Assembly: GCA_021307315.1 (NCBI GenBank) | Contig: JAJSPD010000004.1 | Coordinates: 868,001-932,000, forward strand | Direction of reading: 5' to 3' | DNA: 64,000 bases | From: Bisporella sp. PMI_857 | Lineage: Eukaryota > Ascomycota > Leotiomycetes > Helotiales > Helotiaceae | In this document: positions 34,604-47,949 of the stretch, one piece after another | Layout of the letters: the number at the start of each line of letters is the position of its first letter | Numbering within the stretch: the stretch's first letter is position 1 | Program-made: the position numbers and the translations under genes | The notes under the pieces: generated by a model | The model's input: the letters and a program-made list of their open reading frames with translations, nothing else | Told to the model about the DNA's origin: nothing | Database searches by the model: none

Positions 34604-37600
34604 ATGAACGGGGACTCGAACCTCGTAGTTAGTCTTGTAGATAGGTTGACCACGAGGGTGAGTCCGAAGCCCTTTTCAAATAATATAGAAACAAACTAAT
34701 ATGGATTCCTGCAATAGTTGCCCCACCGCACAGGCTCTCCCTCGCATGATTTCAGTCACGATGAAGTCGTTGCTCTTACACGAACCACCATTGTTGGAGT
34801 GAGCACCTCCTGTGTTGGATTGGTTGTTGAAACGTTGGTCCAATTACTAGAAGAGCTGTCAAAGCCATATAAAGGGATACAATCACATCCCCTGCATGTG
34901 CTGCACTCAGAACTATATATACTTGAGCTTTTGGCCGCTTGCTGTTTGAAACATTGGGAGAGTATAAATTTGGTAGAAAATACTTCGGCAGATGAATCTC
35001 GTGGATCGGAAACAGAGAGCTCTGGTCCAGAGACTGTCTCAAAGACGAAGTCTCATCCAAGAAATCGTCACACTCGACCAAGGCGAGCATCCAGGAACAA
35101 GCTTCTTGTCCGAGATGTGTCACCAGAGTCTCTAGAAGATGACCTAGTGAAACGATTAATAGATGCTGTTAAATTGTTTCTAAGGCCACTCTCTGACAGC
35201 TATGTCTTACCTGCATCCAATATACTAGATGATGCTTCTAGTAGTCTACATCCAGTAGATAAATTTGCAACAGAAAACAACCCTGGAGTTACTGGTCATC
35301 TGGATGGAACAGAAGTGTCTAAATTACTCCTGGAGAAAGCGGAAGTCATCGAAGAGCATGCGCGTGGCATTGTGGAGTATATATCCTTTTCGAACTGGCC
35401 GCGAGTGTTGGATTATCTGAAGTTATCTCTCCGTACAGCCCATCCTGCGACCATCAGCTCCGGTCAGAACAGCTCTGTTACAGATGATGACAGGAGTTCT
35501 CTCATTACTCTTCAGCTTATAGCGTGGTTCTGGGTTGATAGTCGAAAATTGAGCATTGTCATCCAAGAATTGTGTGGTAGCTTTTTGCACCTGCGCAAGG
35601 CCTTTCAAACTACTGTGGCAATAGTATTGCCATTGCTAGTCACAAGATGGCTTGAGAGGAATCCTGATGAGTTTGTTGATCTACACACAATGCATAGGCG
35701 ACTAGACGGTGGCGCTGAGACTCTTTTCGATATGTCAAATACCATGTTTGACAGTGGCAGGAGGAAGTCTTTGCTCTTTCCATTTCAAACATCCTTGTTA
35801 TTCCTTCTTCCAGATGTGTTTGAAGTTGCAAGCAACATGCGCGATGTCAAGAGCAGCAGCATCTCCAAGAAAGTTTCATTCCTTGAAATGCTGAGAAAAT
35901 CCCTGAGAAACAGAAATGAAACAGCAATCTACTGTTTAATATCAGTTTTGAGAGTTGCGAGGCATTTCACTCTAGACAGTGATGCTGCGATTTTAAGCTA
36001 TGCACTGGATGTCCAGGAAGAGGTAAGAGAGGCTGTATTCAGGAAATACACAGTTGGTATGGATGCAACTACAATCGACAGTACATTAATGACAGCAACT
36101 TTTGTCAGCCTGACACACCTTAATTTCGACAGCTGCGTTGACAATCTGGCTCCTACTTGCCTAGCACCGAATGCGCCTACTGAGTTCAAGATCGCAATAA
36201 TATCTGCTTGCCGACACTTTGCTAAGCAGACTAATGCAAAAGATTACCAGCCACTATTTCTCAAGGTCGCTGAGTTCATAAGGAGTCAGCTTAATGTAAT
36301 GTTTCATCTAAGCTCTTCGATCTATTACTAAGTGCTCATAGACACCAAATGCAAGAGATCCTTATCCCGATGAGCAGTACAACATTCTCAAACCACTTGA
36401 AAACAACACTTCATTAGACACCGTTTATAGCATTCTTCTCTTTCTCGATGCATGTCCTTCAATAGTTTTTGTGGGAGCACCAGAAATTGGGTCTCAATGG
36501 GAACGATTTTTCGGTGGCGCGTTTGCGACCTTAATGGCATATTTGGTGTCCGACGATGATCGTATCAGATATCTCTCAAACATCGTTGCTCAGAAGATGC
36601 TGACTGAAGGTTGTTTGGCATCATGGCGTAGTTTAAAGGGCTCAAATACTGCAGAATTCAGGACCAATTTCTGGAAGTCGACGTTAGTTTTTTTATTTAT
36701 AACTTTGCTTCTTTTGTCTCGCCTGCTGCGCCATCGTTGAATTATATTCACTGCCATACCAACCTCAGCTAATGCCTTCTTCCACAGTTCAATCACGCTT
36801 ATCACACTCTCGAATCAGCTCCTGCGGTTTATAAATGATGAGAAATCTGCTCTGAGCTTTATCCATGATTATATTAAATCGCGGATTAGTCTTCAGAGAA
36901 CGATATCCGTAGGTGCATCCGAATTGGCCACAAATATACAACGTACAGTGTTTGTGTTAATTTTTGGCGCCTAGGAACTCCTGGCGAACGATGATGACAT
37001 TCCGGAGAAGGTAATTGCTTCCGCAAAACTTCAGACCGCACTTCTTGTATCACTATGTTCTACCGATATTTCGACATGTCAACTCGTTACGAGATCTATA
37101 GGGATGCTCTGTGAGGAGGCACGACTTTCCGAAGAGAGAACACTGAAGCCCGCGACGAGTACATTGCAAAATATAGAGATTTACTCCGAGATCTCAGCAA
37201 AAGACTTCCGTTTCACAGGGCTTGTGGCTTTTCAAAAGCGCGTGCGTAGCCTATTGCGGCGGATACAGCATCCAACTGCTGGTATCTTGACAGCTTGGGA
37301 GACCGTATTTGAAAAATGGCTCCCTCTGTCTCGGCAGATATACTCTCGTTCATTAGACTCAGCCGATGAAAGGTCAATGGTTGAGTGGAGAAATTATTCG
37401 GGATTTCTCGCATCGTTAGGTGGCATCTGTGTCTCTGCTCATGCTGTAGCTATGCCCGAGGAATCTGGCGTGAACGAACTCAGATGGATCGATGCGATAC
37501 TGCCCGAGAGCTTCGATGAGACTCTGCTGAGCCAATATATGAAGCAAAGCGTTCAACTACTAGCTAGCGGTAATGCTCGAGTACGAGAGACCACTAGAGA

Positions 37601-40600
37601 AATCTTGTCTACAGAGCTTTCTTCACCCCTTTACTTACCTTTGTTCGAAATGCTCGAGAGTGAGCTTAGCTTATTGTTCGACAGCCCCCGAACGAATACG
37701 TCTTTATCAATTGAGTCACGCATCATCTTCGCTGAACAATCCGCAGGCTTACTGAAGAGCATTGTCGAGAAGCTAGGGGGTCCAACAGAAGTAGGTGCTG
37801 CTCTCTCGATCGATATCGGGGCACTTACTCTCAACTTTGCGAATTTCCTGGATGATCTTGCGGAAGGGCCCAGTATATTGCGAGTGAAAACCAAAATCTG
37901 CCAGTTGTGTGAGACAGTCACCCAAAAGAAGGAGCTACTGAATTTGAGACATGACGTTCGTATTCGAAACCAGCTCCTAGAGATAATCTTTGGTTGGATA
38001 GCACGGCCCGGTTCTCCCAAGGTCGATACAATTATTTCTGCCGGTGCCCGGGTTGATGAGATTCTTCGTCTTCAGAGGGAGCTGGATAAAGCGTGTCTAA
38101 AGGCGCTTGCAGATCTCACATACCGGCTACCTCTGCAACCCGCAGAAGGTCAGTCAGATGCGGACACTAGTGATCTCAAATCACAGATGTTCCATACTTA
38201 CTTTAATCGATTTCTCTCGCTCCTAAATTATGAGACAGCAGAAATAGGTCGGAAAGAGGTCCGGCTAGTATCTTCTGGAGTTGAAGACTCTATAGCGAGC
38301 CCGGAGCTTGCTATTACTGCGCTATCGAATCTGTTGAGTGCTAATATTGATGTTGGCCTAAAGCATTCCTTAGGTATTGGATACCATGAGGATCTCGACA
38401 TACGCACTGCATTTGTGAAAGTTCTTTGCAATATTCTCATCCAAGGGACAGAATTTAATAATCTCTCTGACGCCGCCGTGAATGAGCGATATGACGAACT
38501 ACTTGAAGTAAGCTTACACTAAAATATAGCCAGCGAAGTTAGTTACTGATGCATTCCCTCCAGCTGCTTACTAATGATTTGGCATTGACAATCGCACTGT
38601 GCGATGCTTGTCCGAGTACTGAAGTGGATGAGATGACGATATCGCTTCTCAACATTTTTGACTCCAGGGGCCTTGGCTTTGTGTTGCTGGAAGCTCTAAT
38701 CGAGCATGAAGTCGAGGAAACCGGTAGGCTTAGCAATCTCTGATTGTTGAAGGCATAGACTGACAGCGCAACCAAGAAAATGAAGCGGAATTGCTCCGTC
38801 GGAACTGTGTAGCAACCAAGATGCTATCAGTATATGCTAAGTGGAAAGGAACGGCATACCTTAAGGCAACATTACAAACTGTGATAGACCGACTTGTTTT
38901 GACATCAAAGGATTTGGATCTTGAGCTTGACCCTGCGAGGACCTCCTCTGTCGAGGAATTGCAAAAGAATGCCCTACAACTTCGGGTGGTGACCAAAGTC
39001 TTTATTGACGATATCTGTAACTCTGCCTCGCATATTCCTGTCTCTTTCCGGAAAATATGTAACATTGTGAGGGTTAACGAACTTTGTGCAGTATTAATCT
39101 GCTAACCTGAGTTCCTAGATCTCTTCTGCCGTCATGAAACGATTTCCAGAGGCCAAATTCACGGCTGTTGGAGCTTTCATTTTTCTCCGTTTCTTCTGTC
39201 CCGCTATTGTAGCGCCGGATGCCGAAGGTCTGATAACTTCGGCGCCTTCAAAAGAGATGCGACGCGGCCTGCTTCTCATCGCGAAAGTCGTGCAGAATTT
39301 GGCTAACAACGTGCTGTTTGGAGCGAAAGAGCCTTATATGTTCCCACTGAATGACTTTTTGACTCAGAACATATATCGCGTGACAACCTTTTTACGGGAG
39401 ATATCTGTAAGAATAACCAAAAGATCTCGGTTTGAAACATACCCTAACATGTCAAGGCCCCCCCAAACGTGTCTGATCCGTTGATGGAGAGCGAGTCCTT
39501 CGATTTTGGGTCCTGTGTTGCACTCCACCGATTTCTCTACGATCACTGGGATCATGTTAGACAAAAGCTTGTACTTCGGGAACGGAAAGAATCCTTACGG
39601 CAGCCTAGTGAGATCAGCAAAGGCCAGATCCCAATTCTAGAGTCCCTTCGCAAGCTAATTACGAATTTGGGCCCACCGCCAATGGATGTCTCCTGGAACA
39701 GACCTGCAATATCTGCAAATAGCCCACCGTCATATTCACGATTTCAGCATTTTATGCTTCGCAATGCAGGTAGGAACACCGAGTCTTTAGTCTCTACTAG
39801 AGCAGTATACGATGGGGGTGAAAGCAAGGCAAGTCTCCTTGATCACAAACTTGGATGGATCTGACAGCCAAAAAGGATGGGCTACCTATGATATGTATCA
39901 TCCTCCGAAATATCGATACTGAGACAACAGACTATGAGCTACTGCTTTTTGGCTATTTGAAGGTATGTTGCTTAAAAGTACTTAGTGGCCTACTGACTTT
40001 CCCAGATCGCTAGTCGTATGTGGCACCGTGAATTTGGAATTCTAATAGATGCCACTTGCTACAATGGTCAAAATGAACCCCAAGATGCATTGTTTAGGAA
40101 ACTAGATCTTCTGACTCCCACTGAATTATCAAAGCAATTATCGCGAGTATACGTGTACAACATGAATAGTGCTTTCAGGTAAGAGTACCTGACTTACTAT
40201 GGTGACTCTTTGGTTAAAAACGGTCGTTAGAAAATGCTTTCGCCGCATCTTACGTCTCTCTGCAAAGAGCGAGCTTAGCGCGTTCCACCCCAAAAACGTG
40301 GATTATCATTTGATTGGAAGCCTACAAGACCTCCAAGCTCATTTTCACCTTAGCCAACTACACCTGCCGAAAGAAACTATAAGTGTTGTAACCGACACGA
40401 GATACGTGTTTCAACCTATCATTCGATTATCGAAGACGAAAGGAAAGATTGAGGTGGTCATCAAAGTGGGTAGCCAATTTGTGCAAGTTACTACAACGAA
40501 GAAACAAGAAGTTGTACCAGGCCTCAGGCTCCATGCCACAGTGAATGATATTTTCAGGCTATCCGAGATTGACGAGGCTCCGACATCTATACAAACAGAG

Positions 40601-42987
40601 GATGATTCGGCATTTGGTTTACGCACGGAAAATGGAAAAATCGTCATGTATTTCACTAGTCCGAGGAAACCCGACGTACTCTCAGCCATACGCGGTGCCA
40701 AAGCCAAGTACGGTAAGGAGCTTAGAACTTTGAAGTCATTTGAACGGCTCGTGCGGCCACAAGATGTCCCAGGCACCCTGCTCAATATTGCTTTGACCAA
40801 CATGGGTAGCTCTGATCAAATTCTTCGACTTGCTTCGTATAATTTGCTTTGTGCACTATGTCGTGCATTCAAATTTGCAGCAAACTCAAAATTCATAACG
40901 GCAATGGGTGAGTCTGAAGCTCTACTAAACTATGTAAATACTAATTGAGTCTAAGAACTGTGTGTTCCCTTGAATCCGTCTCGTTTCATTGTAGATGTAA
41001 GTCAACAACTGGCGCAGTCAGAACCACAACTCACTGCAGACTTCTTGAATGAATTCTTCGTTGGATGGGAAAGCTTCCCGTATTCACAGCGGCCATTAAG
41101 TCTAGCATATATGGCCCCGTGGCTTCCGGGCCTCCGAACAAGCATCATTCCAAATGATCTAGATAGCGACAAAGCTAAGGACAAGGTTGCGGCCATATTC
41201 CGCAAGCTCATTGAGGTTGCTATCTCGGATCCTGCTCTCAGTGCAACTTTGGAACAAAGCGTGTGGCCAGCTATATCTCAGGATGAGATGTACATAGACA
41301 TCATTTTGGATGAGATTGTGAAAGCTGCCATAGGATTTGGAATTGAGGACGAGCGGACAGAAATTGCCGGAAGCATAATTTCATCTCTTGGTACCATAAC
41401 TATTCGCGGAAAGCTCCTCTCGCGGCTACGAAAAGCACTAAACAGAACCTCACTACGTCCAACAAGGCAACTACCTGAGAACACTGTCTGGAATGAAATA
41501 TGTGTACTACTTCGACTCTGTCTTTCCACCTCCTTTGATAGTGGTGTCCAAGCTCAGTTGTTCCTTCCCGAGATCTTCCATCTGGTTACTATGCTAGCAA
41601 ATACTGGTTCGCCCGAGATAAGAATGGTCGTCCATAGGCTGCTTATTAACACAATCCACGCAATGTGTACCGCATTTAGTTTAGACGAAGGAAGAGTGGC
41701 AAAACTCAAGTCGTCATTGATCTCCCTTTCTGATTCACGGCACGACTCCCTTTTCCATACTTCTCTTCGAGAAGCGCCACCGTTACAAGATATTGGCGCC
41801 CCGGCATTAGGTGCAACAGAAACTCTAGCGGTTCTGCTATCTGAGATTACCATCATCGCCGCTCCTACCATAGACATGTCGAATGCCTGGCGCTCGAGAT
41901 GGATGAGTCTTGTAGCTAGTACAGCATTTCAGAGCAATCCTGCAATCCAGCCTCGTGCATTTACCGTGATGGGGTGTCTGGCCCGCGAGGATGTCGACGA
42001 TGATCTGCTCTATCAAGTGCTTGTCGCACTCAGAAATAGCATTACGCGCTTTATGGAAGATAATGATAGCGAGATGCTTATTGCTATTGTCACATCCCTC
42101 ACCAAAATGATGGACAAACTTCCTCCAGCATCACGATATGGCTTACAGCTGTTTTGGCTTGCTATATCGCTGGTGAGACTTGTTCCTCTGGGACTTTTCA
42201 ATTGCACAGTTCTATTCCTTGATGCTGTACTGACGAACATCGCCTCGTCGGGTGATCTCAAGGAAGGGAGAATGGCAACAGTACTATTGCAGGGGAGATT
42301 ACCGATTGATGATGCAGCGTTTCAGCTCGACGAGATCTATGGTATACACTTTACCGTTGAAAACTTTCCCTTCGCTGTATGTGCTACCTTAGCCAAAGGC
42401 CTCACAGATTCGGTGACAAAAGCAACCACCACTCGCGTTTTGTGTAGCTTTCTAGAGACAACGCACTACAATCTACCACAAGGTATCAAGTTCCCGCAAG
42501 ACGTGAGCTGCTTACCTTATCTTGGGATTCTGATGTCGCGGGCCACGATTGCAGAGGAAGCAAAAGAAATTCTGTGGCTTGCTGGTATTGATGCTCAACT
42601 TGAGAACGTATTATCCGATGAAGTCCTGGATCTATTTGATTTGGCTACGATCAAGGACAAAGAATTGTTACTAAATGTGGCCATAGGAATTCTTGACTTT
42701 CGTCAGGTCGAAGACGTTGTCCAGAATCGACTGCTCTTCTGGCTAAACAGGGTTGCTACAAAGCGACCGACTGTGATATTGCATTTGTAAGAAATACCCT
42801 CTTGATTCCATGTGCCAGGCTAAACAGCACAAGATGCGAACCAATTATTGCGATACTTGACGAAGTACTGTTATCTTGTCAGAATGTGACCACGTTAGAT
42901 TCTGCTCATCAACTGCTCCGAACGTTGACACTTAATCCAAAGTTCTCTGGGGGGTCGATACTAAAGAGATGCTGGAAGACGTTCTAG
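34604..42987 (+). CDS. IRA1: Neurofibromin-like Ras GTPase-activating protein (Ira1/Ira2 type)
   Basis: Negative regulator of Ras-cAMP signalling. Fourteen exons begin 34604-34657 and 34718-36295; later boundaries include 36342, 36788, 36975, 38564, 38777, 39119, 39457, 39876, 40006, 40231, 40956 and 42819. They give about 2557 residues, the usual Ira size. The small first exon (MNGDSNLVVSLVDRLTTR) splices to LPHRTGSPSHD, restoring the family N-terminus. The RasGAP domain lies near residues 1200-1420, with the arginine-finger region LLRRNCVATK at about 1268 and FLRFFCPAIVAP. A Sec14-like/PH module follows (DGLPMICIILRNIDTET, then FGILIDATCYNGQ). Oddities: intron 9 has a GC donor at 39829, four introns use AAG acceptors, the last used intron is only 32 or 41 bases, and a G6 run at 42949-42954 puts the conserved C-terminus out of frame, so translation stops at 42987. 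Correcting that shift would extend it through one more intron to 43155. Confidence 0.9.
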
Positions 42988-43155
42988 ATGGCATTGGGTT
43001 TGGTGGGTTGTGGCGCTCAACTACATTCCCTTCTCCCAATGAGCAGGATAGGCAATGCACCGTTTTGACCGATCGCCTAATTGAGGTATGTATCGTGTGA
43101 TTCCAACCATATATTTCTCATACTTACAACTCGATCGCAGCTCATTATTGCTTGA

Positions 43156-44911
43156 ATAATGGAATGTCTGGTGGATGACATGTGCTATGGTATCTGATAC
43201 CAGGAAAGGAATTCCTGACGAATGAATTATGAAAATCGTGCATTGTGGATATTTGGATGACGATACCCTATCATGGAAATATTTACATATCCTTTATATT
43301 TCTATGTGATATATGTTTAGGAGTGCCTTATGCATAGGCTCATTGTCCTGTGTTTCTTTAGATCCTTAACCAGAAGCGAACATCGGTGGCACAACCAAAT
43401 CGAACTAACGACGGGAATAACCTATCTAAAACGTTTCTATAGAGATCTCACCTTCTAGTAAATCTCATAGCTAAATGATGATGTATAATTTGATCGGTGG
43501 AGTCAGGGTGACCTAGCTGTTGGTTGTTAAATACCTCCAAAGAAGAATCTGTCGCGTACGGAGAAACGAATGTGTGCACTCAAACAAATCTAGTTCTTAA
43601 ACCAGTGCTTGTTATATCTTGAACTGCTGTCATGCGTGCAAAAGAAAGCTGAATTTCTTCTTCTGGGTGGCAAGATATATAGATGTATATGTGTGTTTGC
43701 TTCCATAAGCTTTGGTACTTTTTTGTTTATATTGGCAGCATTGAGCCTCCAACCTTAAATAATCATGGGTGAACCTTACCCCGCATGCTGTTTCTTGCAT
43801 GAGGTGGCCCTAAATGAAACGTTGTTCCATGGTGAAGAACTAGACATGTTAGCGGTCAGCTACAGCAGAAGTTAAGCCGCAAAATACCCAGGATATTTGG
43901 CACAGGGGAAGCGTATATGATGTGTATATACTTAAGTATTATCCGGAGATCCAAGTAATTAAAAGGAGTGGTGCTTGAAGGAGCTTATTTCCGGAAGATG
44001 CAGCATTGATCACGGACGACCAGCGCCGCGCACTGTGTTGATTTTTAAGCGCTCTAAAAATGGGTGGGGGCCTCCCTGTGATCAAGATTGATGATTCGAA
44101 ATCAAAAGAAGAAAAAAAGGAGGAAAAGCATCAGTGAGTGGTGATGGGAAGAGAAGGGAATAAGATGGATAAGTTAAAAGCATGTTATGAGATGCGGACC
44201 GACCGAAGATATATGAAGTAAGCCACACACTCATATATATATACATATATACTTCCGATGTTTAGACGATGGAGAGGGAGGAAGTAGCCTAGTCATGTAC
44301 GATAGAATGTTCTATGTTGGAAGAGCAGGCGGGCGGGTAATCTAGAACGATGACATCGGTGTAAGTATTGACTGGGTACCTTTATATTTTACTGGGCGGT
44401 GGCCTTGATGCATCAGTTTCCATTCCAGTTTACTAACTGGACAAGGGGAAATCAAAACAGGGGGGTTGCCGTTGGCTATTTGTTCGCTAGCGAAAGGCAA
44501 ACACCGCCCGCCGACCGCCTAGAGCAAAGAGTAGAGTTAGCGCATTGTAGCCATCCTGGGCTCAGAATCCCAATAGACTATCAGACCAGACCAGACTTTC
44601 ACTACCCTGAAATCTGATCCTGAACCAGAAACCTGAACAACCTGCTCCCTGAGCCTGATCCTGATCCCCCCCCCACATAGCAAAGGACGAAAAAAACCAA
44701 ACCACTACATCTCTCACTATGCTATGGGACATTTCACTATCAATCTCTTTTTGACCCTCAATATACTGTAGCCGATATTTAGCCGCCGATTCGACTCCTC
44801 GAACAATCAGCTCCCCATGATATATCCTTTCAACAGGCCTCTCAAGCGTCTGCTGCTAGCACAATCCCAGCAAAGAGGAGTATTCCTGGGAGATCTGCTG
44901 CTCTTCTCCCA
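43156..44911. other. Long gene-free stretch upstream of the ZDS1-like gene
   Basis: 1.75 kb. I see no conserved coding sequence in 43156-44780. It contains an AT-rich stretch near 44235-44260, a CAGAC triplet repeat at 44583-44598, and a leader-like patch at 44606-44674 rich in the word CCTGA and ending in a C9 run. The final part, 44783-44917, is an open frame continuous with the ZDS1-like protein but lacking an early ATG, so an upstream coding exon may lie here. Confidence 0.45.
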
Positions 44912-47900
44912 ATGAAGGTGCGTTAGATTCTACTACCAGTGCTGCAATATATTGGACTCAAGCGATCCTCTTGTGGCTGCTCGGCCTTGTGCATGTGCAT
45001 CCTGAACACGAGCTTGTATGGTCTTAGGACCAGTCGCACATCCAGGAACTGCAAAGATTGTACCATACCCTGGCTTTTGTAACTGACTCTTCTTCTCTAT
45101 TTGGCAGACTTCATCGAGACCGCGGGAGATAGGTGGGAGCTTTGCAAGCCGGAGGGGACACAATGCTCAATTATCGATAAGTGACACCAGTCACCACGTT
45201 ACTGAGGCAATCGGAGACATGTATGGCGACGATGATTATTCGAAAAGGGATTCGCGGCCGCTAAGCTTCATAACCTCACCTTTGAATGAATCTTCCACTG
45301 AGGAGAGTCATACATATTTTGATTCGAGCAAGAACCCTCGGACGAGACCTCCGCCAACCACAAATGGGACTTTGGGGAAGAAGGCGCACACATCGCCAGC
45401 CATGTTGCAAAGCCCGAAGAATAGTTCTTTTGACACCAAAGGGCAGCTGTCGCCGTCTTTGTCGCTGCGAGATCGGAATACATCTGACACGGCATACGCC
45501 CAGTTTCCTCTCAATGATATAGACTATGAATCAAATCCTGCTGCAGTTCAACAAGAACTTAGCAATTTGCAGGCGTTGCGGCGCATGTCTATGGATGTTG
45601 GGAACACGAGCGATCCGGATCTTCCATCATTCCAAGGAGTCTCATTGATGCCGTCGGTGGCTCCCACAGGCGATGACAACGAGGCCGACCCATCGAGACT
45701 TTTTTGGGTCCCAGCCCGAGTACATCCAGAGCTTGCCCCCATGGAATTTAAAACGTTCCTGGAGAACCGCGTGCAAACAATCAAACGCAGGTCCGGAGAC
45801 CAAACTTCACTTTCGCCAGATGGGCTCGACCGGTCCGGCTCTGGAGGTGGGCTAAGGAGAAAGAAATCTATGCTCTCGCGGCAAATCGACAATGATGGAG
45901 GCCGCGGTGCCGTTGGCTACAAAGATGGAGCGGAACAGTTGGAGCGAAAGAAATCACTCTCCGCACGTCAAACCCCAGACCTAAAGATCGCAGATTTGCA
46001 AGAGTTAGATGCGCTGGTTAAGGATCCTTCGAAGGCTATGCAGCAATTATCTCTTGACACTACCAGTCGTCGAAATTCCAATGCCGAGGCTGAACCAGAT
46101 GAAGACATGCCTATATTACCACAAGCCCCAGGAGGAGTAGGATTAAGGAGGTCTACACGAACAACATATCGGAGGGGGAGTTTGAGAAAGGGGGAGAGAG
46201 TTCCGTTCTCCAAAAGGGCCGGTTCTATTCGTGGGCCAGAGACTGATGGAGAAGAATCACCTGCGGTATCCCCCAGCGAAACCACCAAGATGGGATTTCC
46301 ACTGATCAAAGTATCATCGGAACCAACAATTCCTGAAAATTTCTCAAGACCAAATCGAGGAGGGCGTCGCGTTGCGACTTTGGAACACAAGCCTTCTGCT
46401 CCCCCCAGCATTGAGAATGCCAGGAAGGACTCGTCAGCTATTGTAGAAAGTGGTATATCGAGACGTTCTACGGAGGATACGAGCACGCCACCGCCCATCC
46501 CAGGTTCCCTTCCAAGGAGCAATACTTTTCCTCGGAATGACTCTCCTGTCCCAAGGATCATCGAAACTCCTCCACCTCCGGAGGAAGCACCAGATCCACC
46601 ACTTCCCAAGCAGAATCATCAGAAATTTCCTGAAAGATCATCCTCACAAGCCCCTCCCCCACAACTGCAGCAGGATATTGTCCCTGAACCGCCAGCCAGG
46701 TCAAGTAAACGCCCTGGCTTAGACCGCCAATCTTCATCAAATGCGCAACCTATCCCACGAGTTGTGAGTCCAGTCCCTACTCAGGTATCTTTGAACAATA
46801 TGGCACAACGCCCATCACCGCTTCCAGGAAGTAGTACAAGCACAGATACACTTACGTTCATACCTACACTAGACGAAAAGAAGTCTGAAAAGAAGTCGAA
46901 GAAGGAAAAGGATGACTCTGAGACCTCGGGATCGAGAAAGCCAAGTTGGGGTTGGTTCAAGGGTAGTGATGAGAAAGAAAAGAACAAGAAGAAAGAGAAG
47001 GAAGATGACCATAAGGATAGTAAACGAGGAAAACTGAAAACATCCATGGACAAATCTCACGATAACGCTCGTCTAGATGTCTTGCAGTCTGCTGTAGACT
47101 CAGCTGTCACTCGAGGACGAGAAAGCCTAGTGCTTGACCGGGATAGCATGGACAACAAGCTACAAGAGGAGCGCAAGAAGGAAAGCTCGCGGAAATCAGG
47201 AGGCGAGACCAAGAAAGAAAAGGATAGCTTGTTCTCGTCGTTCTTTGGCAGCAAAAAGAAAGCTGACCGTGAATCCGGCAGCAAGAAATCTGGCTCGCTT
47301 CGGACATTATCACCAGACCCTCCTCCTCGTCAGCTCAAGCCTGACATAGATTACAACTGGACGAGGTTCAACATTCTAGAGGAGAGAGCTATTTACAGGA
47401 TGGCCCATATAAAACTGGCAAACCCACGACGAGCTCTGTATAGTCAAGTTTTGCTTAGCAACTTCATGTACTCATACTTGGCGAAAGTGCAGCAAATGAA
47501 CCCTCAAATGCAAGTTCCCCAGTCAGCTGCTCAAAAGAAGGCTGAGGCAGAGAGGCGGCGAAAAGAGCAAGAGGAACAGCAACGACAAGAACAGCAGCTT
47601 CACGAGCAGGAGGAGCAGTATAGATATGACTATCATCAGGTATGAAGCTAGTTGATTTATACTAAATGATGCTGATTGATTCTATTAGGGTATCACACAA
47701 TATGCCGAGTCCGACCAAGGCTCAAAACCGGAAGGCGTCAATTATGTGGATGACTCGCAAATTTATGATTATGACCACCAAGGTGATGATGACCATGGGC
47801 ACCGGCCGCACTCGAGGGCATCACAGCACAATTCAGAAAATGGCTATGGGGACTACAACCAGTATGGGCACCAAGGGAATGATTATTATCAACAGTATGG

Positions 47901-47949
47901 ACGGTCGGATCGAAATAACCATGAACATGATGATGACGAAATGTGGTGA
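44912..47949 (+). CDS. ZDS1: Zds1/Zds2-type regulator of PP2A-Cdc55
   Basis: Zds proteins bind the PP2A B subunit Cdc55 and control mitotic entry/exit and polarity. Minimal model: 44912-44917, 45108-47639 and 47689-47949, giving 932 residues. The N-terminal block ASRRGHNAQLSISDTSHHVT precedes the DMYGDDDY segment and looks like the conserved N-terminal motif of filamentous Zds proteins. A long Ser/Pro/Lys-rich disordered region follows, with a lysine-rich patch (EKKSEKKSKKEKDD). The Zds C-terminal domain lies at about residues 739-797 (QLKPDIDYNWTRFNILEERA, then IKLANPRRALYSQVLLSNFM). A Gln/Glu coiled coil and an Asp/His/Tyr-rich tail end the protein. The true start is uncertain: the frame stays open upstream to 44783 through a Ser/Ala-rich stretch (ASQASAASTIPAKRSIPGRS) that looks coding. 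Confidence 0.86.

Noticed and set aside
34604..34660. A GACTCGAACCTCG word resembling the antisense end of a tRNA gene
   Set aside because: No acceptor or anticodon stem pairs around it, and it is better explained as the first RasGAP exon encoding MNGDSNLVVSLVDRLTTR.
44399..44617. 72-codon open frame upstream of the ZDS1-like gene
   Set aside because: No family motif, not in phase with the downstream exons through any good donor, and composition looks random.
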